DNA from: Pseudomonas tensinigenes | GTDB lineage: Bacteria; Pseudomonadota; Gammaproteobacteria; Pseudomonadales; Pseudomonadaceae | Reading direction: 5' to 3' | Length of the DNA: 64,000 nucleotides | Assembly: GCF_014268445.2 (NCBI RefSeq) | Contig: NZ_CP077089.1 | Location: 248,001-312,000, forward strand | Part shown: one piece after another, positions 9,414 to 18,688 of the stretch | Position numbering within the stretch: position 1 is the first letter of the stretch | Layout of the letters: each line of letters begins with the position of its first letter | The notes under the pieces: model-generated | What the model was told of the DNA's origin: nothing | Databases searched by the model: none | What the model saw: the letters and a program-made list of their open reading frames with translations, nothing else | Program-made: the position numbers and the translations under genes

Positions 9414-10125
9414 ACAACAGTTGATTCTGCTCGATCAGCGAATCGAAAAAACATGGGCCGATATCCTGGACAACTCCCGGCTGGTGAAGGCGATACGCGA
9501 GGGCAGTGTTTCCAGGGCGCTATATGCCATCTATATGATCGAAACCTTTCATTACACCGCGCACAATGCGCGGAATCAGGGGCTGGTCGGTGTAAGGCAT
9601 GCCGATAACCCTGTTTATGCAAAGTTCTGTTTTGAACATGCTGCGCAAGAAGTCGGTCATGAAAAAATGGCTTTGCATGATGTCATGAGCCTGGGATTGA
9701 AAAATGAAACCTTTGATATACCGCCGGCACTTGCAGAAACTGAAGTACTGATCGCTTACTTGTACTGGATTTCTTTCACCGGTAATCCTTTACAACGACT
9801 GGGATACAGCTACTGGGCGGAAAACGCCTATCACTTCATCACGCCACTGATAAACCAGTTGAGTGAAACACTGGCGCTGAAACCTGCACAACTGACGTTT
9901 TTCATCGCTCATTCAGATATCGATGTCGAGCACTTCAACGAAATCAAAATCATCCTGCAGCGTACCTGCAAGCGCCAGGCTGACTGGGATGCCATCGCCA
10001 GCGTGATGGAAACCAGTCTGCGCCTGACCGGCAATATGCTTGAGGCCGTTTATAAGCAATACGAAGCCTGGCAAAGCGGCGATGCGCCCCGCTACGAATT
10101 CCTCCATGCCCTGGATAACTCATGA
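9391..10125 (+). CDS. Haem-oxygenase-like di-iron oxidase (iron-containing redox enzyme family)
   Basis: A 244-residue, all-helical protein of the TenA/haem-oxygenase-like fold. Likely metal ligands are visible: E51-x2-H54 (MIETFHYTAH), E82 with E87 and H90 (FEHAAQEVGHEK), E143 (YWAENAY), and D177 with H180 (HSDIDVEHF). This histidine/carboxylate pattern is that of haem-oxygenase-like di-iron oxidases such as UndA, BesC and the SznF central domain, which carry out N-oxygenation, desaturation or C-C cleavage on fatty or amino acids. The substrate here is not deducible. It overlaps the acyltransferase gene and is followed by a BtaA-like gene, so its substrate is probably an intermediate of that pathway. 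Thiaminase/TenA function is less likely since no thiamine genes are near. Confidence 0.75.
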   Translation: MNASISFEQQLILLDQRIEKTWADILDNSRLVKAIREGSVSRALYAIYMIETFHYTAHNARNQGLVGVRHADNPVYAKFCFEHAAQEVGHEKMALHDVMSLGLKNETFDIPPALAETEVLIAYLYWISFTGNPLQRLGYSYWAENAYHFITPLINQLSETLALKPAQLTFFIAHSDIDVEHFNEIKIILQRTCKRQADWDAIASVMETSLRLTGNMLEAVYKQYEAWQSGDAPRYEFLHALDNS

Positions 10126-10167
10126 CGTCTTCACATGCATTTTCAAAATGGGCAGGGGGAGGTCGAG

Positions 10168-11262
10168 ATGGCTGATTACTTCGAGCGGTTGAACTACTCG
10201 CTCGGGGATGAAGACACGGCGCTCGAGTACGCCCTTCTTCCTCAGCATGCCAGGCATGTGGTGGGCGTTGCCGGTTGTGGTGGTCGGCTTCTGCCATTGC
10301 TGGCCCGCAGTCCGGCCCGCATGACCTGCGTTGATATCAGTGCGCCGCAACTGGCTTTTACCCGCTTGCGTTTTGCCCTGCTGGAGCAGACCGATCACGA
10401 GTCATTCATGGACTTCATGGGTTTCCTGTCGGGGGCCTCTGCGAAACGGCGCCAGTCCATTTTTCGCCATCTGGACCTGCCTCCGCCGGATCGCCGCTGG
10501 CTGGCGGATTTGTTTCATTCTCGTCACTGGGGGGCACCGGTGTACATGGGGGCTTTCGAGCAGACTTTGCAGCGGCTGGCAAAGATCAACGGACTGTTCA
10601 CCGGCAAAGCGGGCCGGGCGATTTTCCAGTGCCGCGACCTCGGTGAGCAATCGGCTTATTACCAACGACACTTCCCCCAAAAGCGCTGGAAGGCCGTGAT
10701 TGCATTGTTGGGTAATGCAGCGGTGCTCAATTCCCTGCTGTACCGGGGGGCATTTCCTCGCAACAACCTGGGGATCCGATCCCGTGAGGTGTATCTGGGT
10801 ATTTTCCATACCTTGTTTACCACTCAAGTGGTGCGCGACAGCTTTTTCCTGCAAATGCTGTTCTTCGGTGAACTGCGGTATCCGCAAGGCTTGCCGCTTG
10901 AGTGTGATCCGCAGATATTCCAGCGGGCTCGCAAGGCACTCCAGGGGTGCGAGTTGGCCGTGGTTCAGGGCGACATTTTCGACTGCGTTGCCGCGTGCAG
11001 GGATGTCGATTTTGCCTCGCTTTCCGACGTGCCTTCATTCCTGCCCCCGGCGATTGGCACCCGTGTCCTGCAGCGAATTCAGCCTGCCTTGGGCAAACAT
11101 GCGCTGACGGTCATTCGTGGCCATTTGCATGTGGTCAGGCCCGATTGCAATGGCTTCTGCGACGTTACCGCGCAGTTTCAGGACGCAATCGCACGTGAAA
11201 AAACCCAACTCTGGCGAGTACAGGTCTACCGCCAGACCTCACCTGTGCAGGTATTTCGATGA
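10168..11262 (+). CDS. BtaA-like DUF3419 protein (SAM 3-amino-3-carboxypropyl transferase relative)
   Basis: 364 residues. I chose the start at 10168 because GGGGGAGG lies 5-12 bp upstream of it; the ATG 33 bp earlier has no ribosome binding site. The fold is SAM-dependent: HVVGVAGCGGRLLPLLAR is the nucleotide-binding loop, MTCVDISAPQLAFTRLR the acidic strand, and DFASLSDVPSFLPP fits the late motif of DUF3419 proteins. The family includes BtaA, which transfers the 3-amino-3-carboxypropyl group of SAM to diacylglycerol in betaine-lipid synthesis. No BtaB methyltransferase is near, so betaine-lipid synthesis is unlikely; transfer to another pathway intermediate is my inference. Its stop codon overlaps the start of the next gene by 4 bp. 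Confidence 0.75.
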   Translation: MADYFERLNYSLGDEDTALEYALLPQHARHVVGVAGCGGRLLPLLARSPARMTCVDISAPQLAFTRLRFALLEQTDHESFMDFMGFLSGASAKRRQSIFRHLDLPPPDRRWLADLFHSRHWGAPVYMGAFEQTLQRLAKINGLFTGKAGRAIFQCRDLGEQSAYYQRHFPQKRWKAVIALLGNAAVLNSLLYRGAFPRNNLGIRSREVYLGIFHTLFTTQVVRDSFFLQMLFFGELRYPQGLPLECDPQIFQRARKALQGCELAVVQGDIFDCVAACRDVDFASLSDVPSFLPPAIGTRVLQRIQPALGKHALTVIRGHLHVVRPDCNGFCDVTAQFQDAIAREKTQLWRVQVYRQTSPVQVFR

Positions 11263-12527
11263 ATACACCTCATCCGACCGTCAATTGGGTCAAGAACCGC
11301 GTTCGCCAGGCCCGTGACGATCAGCAGCAATTATTCGATGCCGGCCTCAATGGCCTGAAGTTGGTAAAGCGCGAGGGCAAGGTCATCGAGTTGGGCAATG
11401 GCGAGCGGTTGACCGAGTTTCTCTCATGTTCCTACCTGGGCCTTGAGAGCGATCCCCGCCTGATTCAAGGCGCAGTGCAAGCCGTCGAGTCTTTCGGTGT
11501 GCAATTCGCGGCCGCCCGCACCCGAGCGCTACTGCCGCCGATGCGTGAACTTGATGAGCAGTTGAACCGCATATTCCAGGGGCATACGGTGACCTTCAAT
11601 TCTGTGGGCAGTGCCCATCTCGGTTGTTTGCCGCTATTGGGCTCCGGCGAGTTGCCGTCGTATCCCTTGCGGCGTGGGCCAGGCTGGATCGTTGACCGCG
11701 CCGCTCATGCCTCGATGCAAGTGCTGCAAGGCATTCTGTGGCAGTTCGGCCCCGTGCAGCGCTGCGATTGCAGTGATCTTCAGCAAGTCGAAGACGCTTG
11801 TTCCACCGCTGTTGCTGCCGGCAATACGCCCATTATCCTGACTGACAGCATTGGCTCGATGCGGGGACTTTATCCCGTCAATCGACTGCTGCAACTGGCT
11901 GAGCGCTTTGAGGGTTATCTGTATGCGGATGACGCTCACGGCACTTCGATTCATGGCGCGGTCGGAGGCGGCTATGCCCTTGTTGATGCCACTGAGCCGT
12001 TGCGCGCTCGCTTGATCCTGCTTTCGTCATTGTCCAAGGCCTTCGGTGCAACGGGCGGTGCAATTACCGTGCTGACAGCGGCCGATGCCGAGATGATTCG
12101 GCGCCATGCGTCGACTTATACCTTCGGTGGGCCGCTGTCCATGGGCGGTGTCGGCGCGGCAGTCGCCTCGGCCAGGATCCATCTTTCTGCACAGCTGGGC
12201 CGGTTGCAGGCCTCGCTATGGCGAAATGTGGCGGTCATTGACGATCTGCTCGGGCCGGTACTGGGCAACCATCAGATTGCTTCACCGATACGTTTCGTCC
12301 GGGTCGGCGCCGAGCGTGACGCCATCAACCTGGCGTTGCACCTGCGTCGGCAAGCCATCGCGGTCACCACCGCGTTGTTTCCGGTGGTGGCAAAAGGCGA
12401 AGCGATCCTGCGGCTGGCTATCAGCGCGAATCATAGCCATGTCCAGTTGGAGCATCTGGCCAGCGCCGTCAACGACGGTTTTGCTGAGTTAGGTATTCGT
12501 CAGGGAGAGCCGCGTCATGCGCGTTGA
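11259..12527 (+). CDS. PLP-dependent alpha-oxoamine synthase (KBL/AONS/CqsA family)
   Basis: 422 residues, fold-type I PLP enzyme. Key residues are H150 (DRAAHAS, stacks on PLP), D224 and H227 (ADDAHGTS) and the Schiff-base lysine K260 (SLSKAFGATGG). An N-terminal CSYLGL segment replaces the usual NYLGL. Family members condense an amino acid with an acyl-thioester and usually lose CO2, as in haem, biotin and prodigiosin synthesis. CqsA/LqsA use the same chemistry to make alpha-hydroxyketone signals. Biotin synthesis is unlikely here because no other bio genes are near. An adenylating enzyme directly downstream (11-bp overlap) may supply the acyl donor. Confidence 0.8.
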   Translation: MNTPHPTVNWVKNRVRQARDDQQQLFDAGLNGLKLVKREGKVIELGNGERLTEFLSCSYLGLESDPRLIQGAVQAVESFGVQFAAARTRALLPPMRELDEQLNRIFQGHTVTFNSVGSAHLGCLPLLGSGELPSYPLRRGPGWIVDRAAHASMQVLQGILWQFGPVQRCDCSDLQQVEDACSTAVAAGNTPIILTDSIGSMRGLYPVNRLLQLAERFEGYLYADDAHGTSIHGAVGGGYALVDATEPLRARLILLSSLSKAFGATGGAITVLTAADAEMIRRHASTYTFGGPLSMGGVGAAVASARIHLSAQLGRLQASLWRNVAVIDDLLGPVLGNHQIASPIRFVRVGAERDAINLALHLRRQAIAVTTALFPVVAKGEAILRLAISANHSHVQLEHLASAVNDGFAELGIRQGEPRHAR

Positions 12528-13839
12528 CCCGATGATGCATGCCGGTTCGACGGCTGTTCTCGCTGCCGCAACAGAGGCCTTCGCGCTTAAATTGGCCCAT
12601 GCGCGGTCACTGTCATGGTTCTGCGCATTGTATCCGCAGATGCGGCACGTTCGGACCGCAGAGGATTTGCACCTGTTGCCGATCCTGGCCGTGGAGGACG
12701 CACAGGGCGGATTGCTGTTTACGCACCTCGGCGAGGCATCACACCGTGCGGCGGGCGGTGGGCTGACCCTGACTTCGGGTGGCAGCACCGGCAACTGCAA
12801 ACACATCACCCATTCCTGGGCATTCAACGACAGCATCGTGCCCTTGGGCGCGCGGGTGTTTGGTGCGACCGATGACCCTCCTCGTGTCGTCATCAATTGC
12901 CTGACGCCCGGCGAAATGCAGGGCGCCTTCCAATACGCGGCGGGCATCGTCCGGCATATTGGCGCGCGCCTGCTGCCTGCAGGCGCGCTGATGGGTATTC
13001 AACGCATAGCCCGGTTGATTCACTCACAAGCGGTCGATGCATTGATCTGTACCCCTTCATTTGCGGCGGCATTATTCAATCATGCCGATGTCGATGAGGC
13101 GCAGTTGAGCAGTCTGAGATGGCTTTATTACATTGGAGAACCCTGCCACCAGCCTCTACGCGAGCAACTGGCCCGGGACTGGCCGGCTTTGAGCATACGG
13201 TCATTGGGCTATAGCTCGACGGAGACAGGGCCGATCGGCTTCCAGTGCGCGCACCTCGAACATGGTTTCTATCATCTGCATGCGGACGCCATGCTGCTGG
13301 AAGTGGTTGATCCCGTCAGTCTGCGAGCGGTGGCCGACGGTGAAACCGGCGAGTTTCTGCTGACGCCTTTGCTGCCCGATCAGGTGCCTTTGCTGCGGTA
13401 CCGCATTGGCGACCGTGGACGAATCCTGGGCGGGCAATCAGATTGTGCCTGTGGCAGTGCTCTGCCAATACTGGAGCTGCAGGGGCGAGTCGAAACCTCG
13501 ATCAAACTGGGCGGTGCGATCATCACTCAACGCCAGGTTCTTTGTATCCTCGCAAAGGCGTTGCCCGAACTGCACGCTTCGCATGTGCAGGTGCAAATTG
13601 ATCGCCAGGCCAACGGTGCGCATCTGCAGTTGCTCATCGCTCAGGAGCGATTACCGGCCGGTGCAGAACGCGTTATCGAAGAGGCTTTACACAATGAGGC
13701 GCAGGCGAACGCATTGCTCGGGTTGCCCGGTGTGCTGGGCTTACAGGTGCGGCGTCTGGCTCGTGGTGACTTTGAAACCACCGTGGCTGGCAAAACGCCG
13801 TTCTTTGTTGAGGTGCGAGGCGCCCCGGCCAAGTCATGA
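12517..13839 (+). CDS. Acyl-adenylating enzyme (PaaK / CoF-synthetase-like ANL family)
   Basis: A 440-residue AMP-forming ligase of the phenylacetate-CoA ligase type. TSGGSTGNCKHITH (residues 86-99) is the phosphate-binding loop. GYSSTETGP is the adenine-binding motif and YRIGDRGR the hinge D/R motif. DCACGSALPILELQGR contains the Cys-x-Cys-Gly typical of PaaK-like enzymes. The C-terminal subdomain follows to residue 440. The protein probably activates a carboxylic acid as the adenylate or CoA ester for the upstream oxoamine synthase. The start overlaps that gene by 11 bp. It is the last gene of the operon; a GC-rich dyad covers its stop codon. Substrate unknown. Similarity to EhpF-type antibiotic proteins is possible but untested. 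Confidence 0.78.
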   Translation: MRVDPMMHAGSTAVLAAATEAFALKLAHARSLSWFCALYPQMRHVRTAEDLHLLPILAVEDAQGGLLFTHLGEASHRAAGGGLTLTSGGSTGNCKHITHSWAFNDSIVPLGARVFGATDDPPRVVINCLTPGEMQGAFQYAAGIVRHIGARLLPAGALMGIQRIARLIHSQAVDALICTPSFAAALFNHADVDEAQLSSLRWLYYIGEPCHQPLREQLARDWPALSIRSLGYSSTETGPIGFQCAHLEHGFYHLHADAMLLEVVDPVSLRAVADGETGEFLLTPLLPDQVPLLRYRIGDRGRILGGQSDCACGSALPILELQGRVETSIKLGGAIITQRQVLCILAKALPELHASHVQVQIDRQANGAHLQLLIAQERLPAGAERVIEEALHNEAQANALLGLPGVLGLQVRRLARGDFETTVAGKTPFFVEVRGAPAKS

Positions 13840-13852
13840 CGCCTGGCCGGGG
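13822..13852. terminator. GC-rich dyad at the convergent end of the operon and qor
   Basis: The arms CCCCGGCCA and TGGCCGGGG flank the stop codon of the adenylating enzyme. No T-run follows on either strand, so it is a weak terminator candidate between two convergent transcripts. Confidence 0.45.
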
Positions 13853-13873
13853 GCTTCGTCTGCAGGCTACCTG

Positions 13874-14851
13874 TCAGGGTTGCAGGACGGTAGAGCCGGT
13901 GGTGCGCCGCGCCGACAGTTCGGTTTGCGCCTTCGCCGCATCAGCCAGTGAATAACGCTGGCTGATGTCCACCTTCAGCTTGCCGCTGATGATCATCTCG
14001 AACAATTCATCGGCCATGCGCTGCAGGTTCTCTGCGTTGTTGGCGTAGGTCGCCAGCGTCGGTCGAGTCACGTACAGCGAGCCTTTGGCGGAGAGAATCC
14101 CCAGATTCACGCCGTCCACTGCACCGGAGGCATTACCGAAGCTCACGACCAGGCCGCGCGGTGAAACGCTGTCGAGTGATGTCAGCCACGTGTCCTTGCC
14201 GACACCGTCATAGACCACCGGGACTTTTTTGCCATCGGTCAATTCCAGCACGCGCTGCGCAACGTTTTCGTGGCTGTAATCGATCGTCGCCCAGGCGCCA
14301 TTGGCCTTGGCCAGTTCAGCTTTCTCTTTGGAACTGACGGTGCCGATCAGCTTTACGCCCAACGCCTTGGCCCATTGGCAGGCCAGCGAACCGACACCGC
14401 CGGCCGCCGCGTGGAACAGAATGGTTTCGCCACCCTTGAGCTCATAGGTCTGGCGCAGCAGATATTGCACGGTCAGGCCCTTGAGCATCACCCCGGCAGC
14501 GGTTTCGAAACTGATTTCGTCGGGCAGGTGCACCAGATTGTCCTGGGGCAAAACGTGAAACTCGCTGTAAGCGCCCAATGGGCCGCTGCCATAGGCCACT
14601 CGATCGCCGACCTTGAACCGGGTGACGTCGCTGCCCACGGCATCGACGGTGCCTGCACCCTCAGCTCCCAGGCCGGATGGCAAGGCGGGCGGCGCATACA
14701 GACCGCTGCGGTAATAGGTGTCGATGAAGTTCAGGCCGATGGCCTTGTTGGCCACGCGCACTTGATTCGGGCCGGGCGCGGCGGGTTCGTAGTCAACATA
14801 TTCGAGTACTTCGGGACCGCCGTGGGCGCGGAACTGGATACGCTTTGCCAT
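13874..14851 (-). CDS. qor: NADPH:quinone reductase (zeta-crystallin type MDR)
   Basis: A 325-residue medium-chain dehydrogenase without the catalytic zinc cysteines. It has an N-terminal GroES-like domain with the quinone-reductase signature around NFIDTYYRSGLY. The Rossmann segment AAAGGVGSLACQWAKALGVKLIGTVSS follows, with SSKEK in the region that usually selects NADPH. It probably carries out one-electron or two-electron reduction of quinones in the cytosol. It is divergent from hemF, with a 150-bp shared promoter region. The qor-hemF-aroE order matches other Pseudomonas. Confidence 0.92.
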   Translation of the reverse strand: MAKRIQFRAHGGPEVLEYVDYEPAAPGPNQVRVANKAIGLNFIDTYYRSGLYAPPALPSGLGAEGAGTVDAVGSDVTRFKVGDRVAYGSGPLGAYSEFHVLPQDNLVHLPDEISFETAAGVMLKGLTVQYLLRQTYELKGGETILFHAAAGGVGSLACQWAKALGVKLIGTVSSKEKAELAKANGAWATIDYSHENVAQRVLELTDGKKVPVVYDGVGKDTWLTSLDSVSPRGLVVSFGNASGAVDGVNLGILSAKGSLYVTRPTLATYANNAENLQRMADELFEMIISGKLKVDISQRYSLADAAKAQTELSARRTTGSTVLQP

Positions 14852-14905
14852 CTGCCTGCTCTCCTTGGGTCTTTTGTAAGCCCCCTATCCAACTCCCATG
14901 CTTGA

Positions 14906-15916
<1,011 letters not shown>

Positions 15917-15925
15917 GGATTTCTG

Positions 15926-16747
15926 ATGGATCGTTACGTCGTTTTCGGTAACCCGATCGGCCACAGCAAATCGCCGATGATTCACAAGCTGTTCGCCGAA
16001 CAGACGGGTCAGCACCTCGACTACAGCACGTTGCTGGCGCCGCTCGAGGATTTTGCGGGTTGCGCCACGGCGTTTTTTCAGGAGGGTCGCGGCGCCAACG
16101 TTACCGTGCCGTTCAAGGAAGACGCTTACCGTTTGGCCAATAGCCTGACTGCTCGTGCGCAGCGGGCCGGCGCGGTGAACACCTTGAGCAAACTCGCCGA
16201 CGGTTCGCTGCTCGGCGACAACACCGACGGCGCCGGGCTGGTGCGGGATCTGACGGTGAATGCCGGGTTCAGCCTGACGGGCAAACGCATCTTGCTGCTC
16301 GGCGCCGGCGGCGCCGTGCGTGGGGCGCTGGAGCCGTTGCTGGCGGAGCAACCGGCCTCAGTCATCATCGCCAATCGCACAGTGGACAAGGCTGAGTTGC
16401 TGGCCGAGTTGTTCTGCGACCTCGGGCCGGTGTCGGCCAGTGGTTTTGATTGGTTGCGTGAGCCGGTGGACGTGATCATCAACGCCACATCGGCGAGCCT
16501 GACCGGCGACGTGCCGCCGATTGCGCCAAGCCTGATCGAGCCGGGCAAGACCCTGTGCTACGACATGATGTATGGCAAGGAACCGACGGCGTTCTGCCGT
16601 TGGGCCAGCGAGAATGGCGCGGCGGTGGCGATGGATGGCTTGGGGATGCTTGCTGAGCAGGCGGCTGAGGCATTTTACCTGTGGCGCGGCGTACGCCCGG
16701 ACACGGCGCCAGTATTAGCCGAACTGCGCCGCCAGTTGGCCCAATAA
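15926..16747 (+). CDS. aroE: Shikimate 5-dehydrogenase
   Basis: A 273-residue enzyme that reduces 3-dehydroshikimate to shikimate with NADPH, step four of the shikimate pathway. The substrate-binding N-terminus reads [18 protein letters not shown], and [14 protein letters not shown] contains the catalytic lysine. The cofactor loop is [15 protein letters not shown], with [10 protein letters not shown] after it providing the NADPH arginine. It is 9 bp downstream of hemF. A REP element follows its stop codon and may end the transcript. Confidence 0.97.
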   Translation: MDRYVVFGNPIGHSKSPMIHKLFAEQTGQHLDYSTLLAPLEDFAGCATAFFQEGRGANVTVPFKEDAYRLANSLTARAQRAGAVNTLSKLADGSLLGDNTDGAGLVRDLTVNAGFSLTGKRILLLGAGGAVRGALEPLLAEQPASVIIANRTVDKAELLAELFCDLGPVSASGFDWLREPVDVIINATSASLTGDVPPIAPSLIEPGKTLCYDMMYGKEPTAFCRWASENGAAVAMDGLGMLAEQAAEAFYLWRGVRPDTAPVLAELRRQLAQ

Positions 16748-16755
16748 ATAACCCT

Positions 16756-16842
16756 GTGGGAGCGAGCCTGCTCGCGAAAGCGGCCTGTCTGACACATCAA
16801 TGTTGGATGTGCCGCAGTCTTCGCGAGCAGGCTCGCTCCCAC
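16756..16842. repeat. REP doublet (inverted pair)
   Basis: Two inverted copies of the core GTGGGAGCGAGCCTGCTCGCGAA, at 16756-16778 and 16820-16842, flank about 40 bp. The element lies between the convergent ends of aroE and the SulP gene. Confidence 0.9.
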
Positions 16843-16863
16843 AAGGATTACCTCGATCGCCAA

Positions 16864-18432
16864 TCAATCCTCAAACCGGATCGGGCACTTCTCCGGCCCC
16901 TCAAGCTTGCGCAACTCCTCCACCACCTGCGGCCGCGCCCGGCGCAACGTCAAACTGCGATTCTGGCGTAACAACCGTCGCGCCTCCTGATGCAGCATCT
17001 CCACCCCTGAGTAGTCGATGAAGTTGATCTGCTGCGCCTCGATCACCACTCGCGCGCCGTGCAGGCGTTGCAGACGCACCTGAAGATAATGGCTGGCGCC
17101 GAAAAAGATCGAGCCGCCGACGCGCAACACATCGTCCTCGCCGTCGCGCCAATGCTGCACGCGCGGTTGCGAGGTGCGCTTGAGATAGAAGAACAGCGAG
17201 GCCAGCACACCGGCATAAATCGCCGTCTGCAACTCCAGCAGCAACGTCGCCAGACACGTCAGGGCCATGACCACGAACTCGGCGCGGCTAACCCGCAACA
17301 AGGCACGAATGCCGCGGTGATCCACCAGTCCCCAGGCAATCAGCAGAATGCTCCCGGCCATCGCCGGGATCGGAATGTGCGCGATCAGCCCGGCGCCAAA
17401 TATCGCGAACAGCGCGACCCAGATCGCCGAAAACACCCCGGCCAGTGGTGAGCAAGCGCCCGCCTCATAACTCAATCCCGAGCGAGTAAACGAGCCTGCC
17501 GACAACGATCCGGAAAAGAACGCCCCGACAATATTCGATAAACCCTGCGCGCGGACTTCCTGATTGGCATCGAGCAACTGTTGCGACCGCGCCGAAATCG
17601 AGCGGGCAATCGACAGACTGGTGACCAGTCCGAGCATGCCCACTGCGACGGCGCTCGGCAGCAGGCGCAAGATCAAATCGAGATCCAGCGGCAACGCACT
17701 GAACGGCGGTAACCGCCCGACAAACGCGCTGACCAGATGCACATGGCCGAACATCGCCGGCCACAGCCACACCAGCAGGCTGGCCAAAGCGAGGGTTATC
17801 AACAGCGTCGGCCAGCGCGGCAGCAATTGTTTCAACACCACACCGACAACCACCGTCGCCACACCGAGTACCAACGAAGGTTTATCCACAGCCCTGAGGT
17901 GATGCAGCAGATCCATCAGACTCGCCAGCGCCGTGGCTTTGGCCGGCAACTCCAGCCCCAACAGATTCGGCAACTGCCCGATGGCGATCACCACCGCCGC
18001 GCCAAGAGTGAACCCCAGCACCACTGAATGCGAAACGAAATTCACCAGCGCACCGAAGCGCAGCAGGCCGAGCAGCCATTGGAAAATTCCGGCAAGCAAG
18101 GTCAGCAACAAGATCAGGGTGATGTAGTCCTGCGACGCCGGGACCGCTAAGGGACTGACGCTGGCAAACAGCACGATCGAAATGGCTGCCGTCGGGCCAC
18201 AGATCAAATGCCACGACGAACCCCACAGGCAGGCAATCAGCACCGGGATGATTGCGGCGTAGAGGCCATATTCAGGTGGCAGACCGGCGATCAGCGCGTA
18301 GGCGATCGACTGGGGTAACGCGAGAATCGCACCGCTGAGGCCGACGATCAGATCCCGTCCGACACTGGCGCGGGTTTGCCGCGGTAGCCAGGTGAGGAAG
18401 GGCAAGAGAGAGTGGCGGCTGGGGAAGGCCAT
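16864..18432 (-). CDS. SulP family anion transporter with STAS domain
   Basis: A 522-residue inner-membrane protein with about 12 hydrophobic segments. The SulP signature starts after residue 25 (DLIVGLSGAILALPQSIAYALIAGLPPEYGLYAA, read in parts). A C-terminal cytoplasmic STAS domain follows at about residues 430-515 (INFIDYSGVEMLHQEARRLL). Family members move sulfate, bicarbonate or other anions with protons or sodium. Sulfate is plausible because the next genes upstream release sulfate from choline sulfate. It is separated from choX by 256 bp containing an inverted repeat, so it may be a separate transcript. An exact DnaA box lies at 17882-17890. Confidence 0.88.
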   Translation of the reverse strand: MAFPSRHSLLPFLTWLPRQTRASVGRDLIVGLSGAILALPQSIAYALIAGLPPEYGLYAAIIPVLIACLWGSSWHLICGPTAAISIVLFASVSPLAVPASQDYITLILLLTLLAGIFQWLLGLLRFGALVNFVSHSVVLGFTLGAAVVIAIGQLPNLLGLELPAKATALASLMDLLHHLRAVDKPSLVLGVATVVVGVVLKQLLPRWPTLLITLALASLLVWLWPAMFGHVHLVSAFVGRLPPFSALPLDLDLILRLLPSAVAVGMLGLVTSLSIARSISARSQQLLDANQEVRAQGLSNIVGAFFSGSLSAGSFTRSGLSYEAGACSPLAGVFSAIWVALFAIFGAGLIAHIPIPAMAGSILLIAWGLVDHRGIRALLRVSRAEFVVMALTCLATLLLELQTAIYAGVLASLFFYLKRTSQPRVQHWRDGEDDVLRVGGSIFFGASHYLQVRLQRLHGARVVIEAQQINFIDYSGVEMLHQEARRLLRQNRSLTLRRARPQVVEELRKLEGPEKCPIRFED

Positions 18433-18485
18433 GGGTCCTCGCGGTTGGGGTTTTGTTCAAGGTTATCAGGGTGCCAGGGGAAAGG

Positions 18486-18648
18486 CCCCTCACCCTAGCC
18501 CTCTCCCGGAGGGAGAGGGGACTGACCTTTGTGTTTGTAAGAGATTCATCAACCTGCGATTTCAGAGTTGAGCGCAAGTTTTGAATCCAATAAATATCGG
18601 CTCCCTTTCCCCCTCGCCCCCCTGGGGGAGAGGGCTGGGGTGAGGGGG
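18486..18648. repeat. Large inverted repeat of CCCTCACCC...GGGTGAGGG type
   Basis: The left arm (18486-18520, CCCCTCACCCTAGCCCTCTC...) and right arm (18610-18648, ...GAGAGGGCTGGGGTGAGGGG) are imperfect reverse complements about 90 bp apart. Each arm also contains its own CTCCC/GGGAG hairpin. It lies between choX and the SulP gene. It looks like a second Pseudomonas intergenic repeat family and could stall transcription. Confidence 0.75.
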
Positions 18649-18688
18649 CAAAAATCTCAAGCCGAGCAAAATTCAAAAAAACCCACAA

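Noticed and set aside
13900..13990. Possible recombination scar at the right end of the five-gene operon
   Set aside because: No direct repeats, tRNA or integrase remnant could be found; the qor 3' end looks intact.
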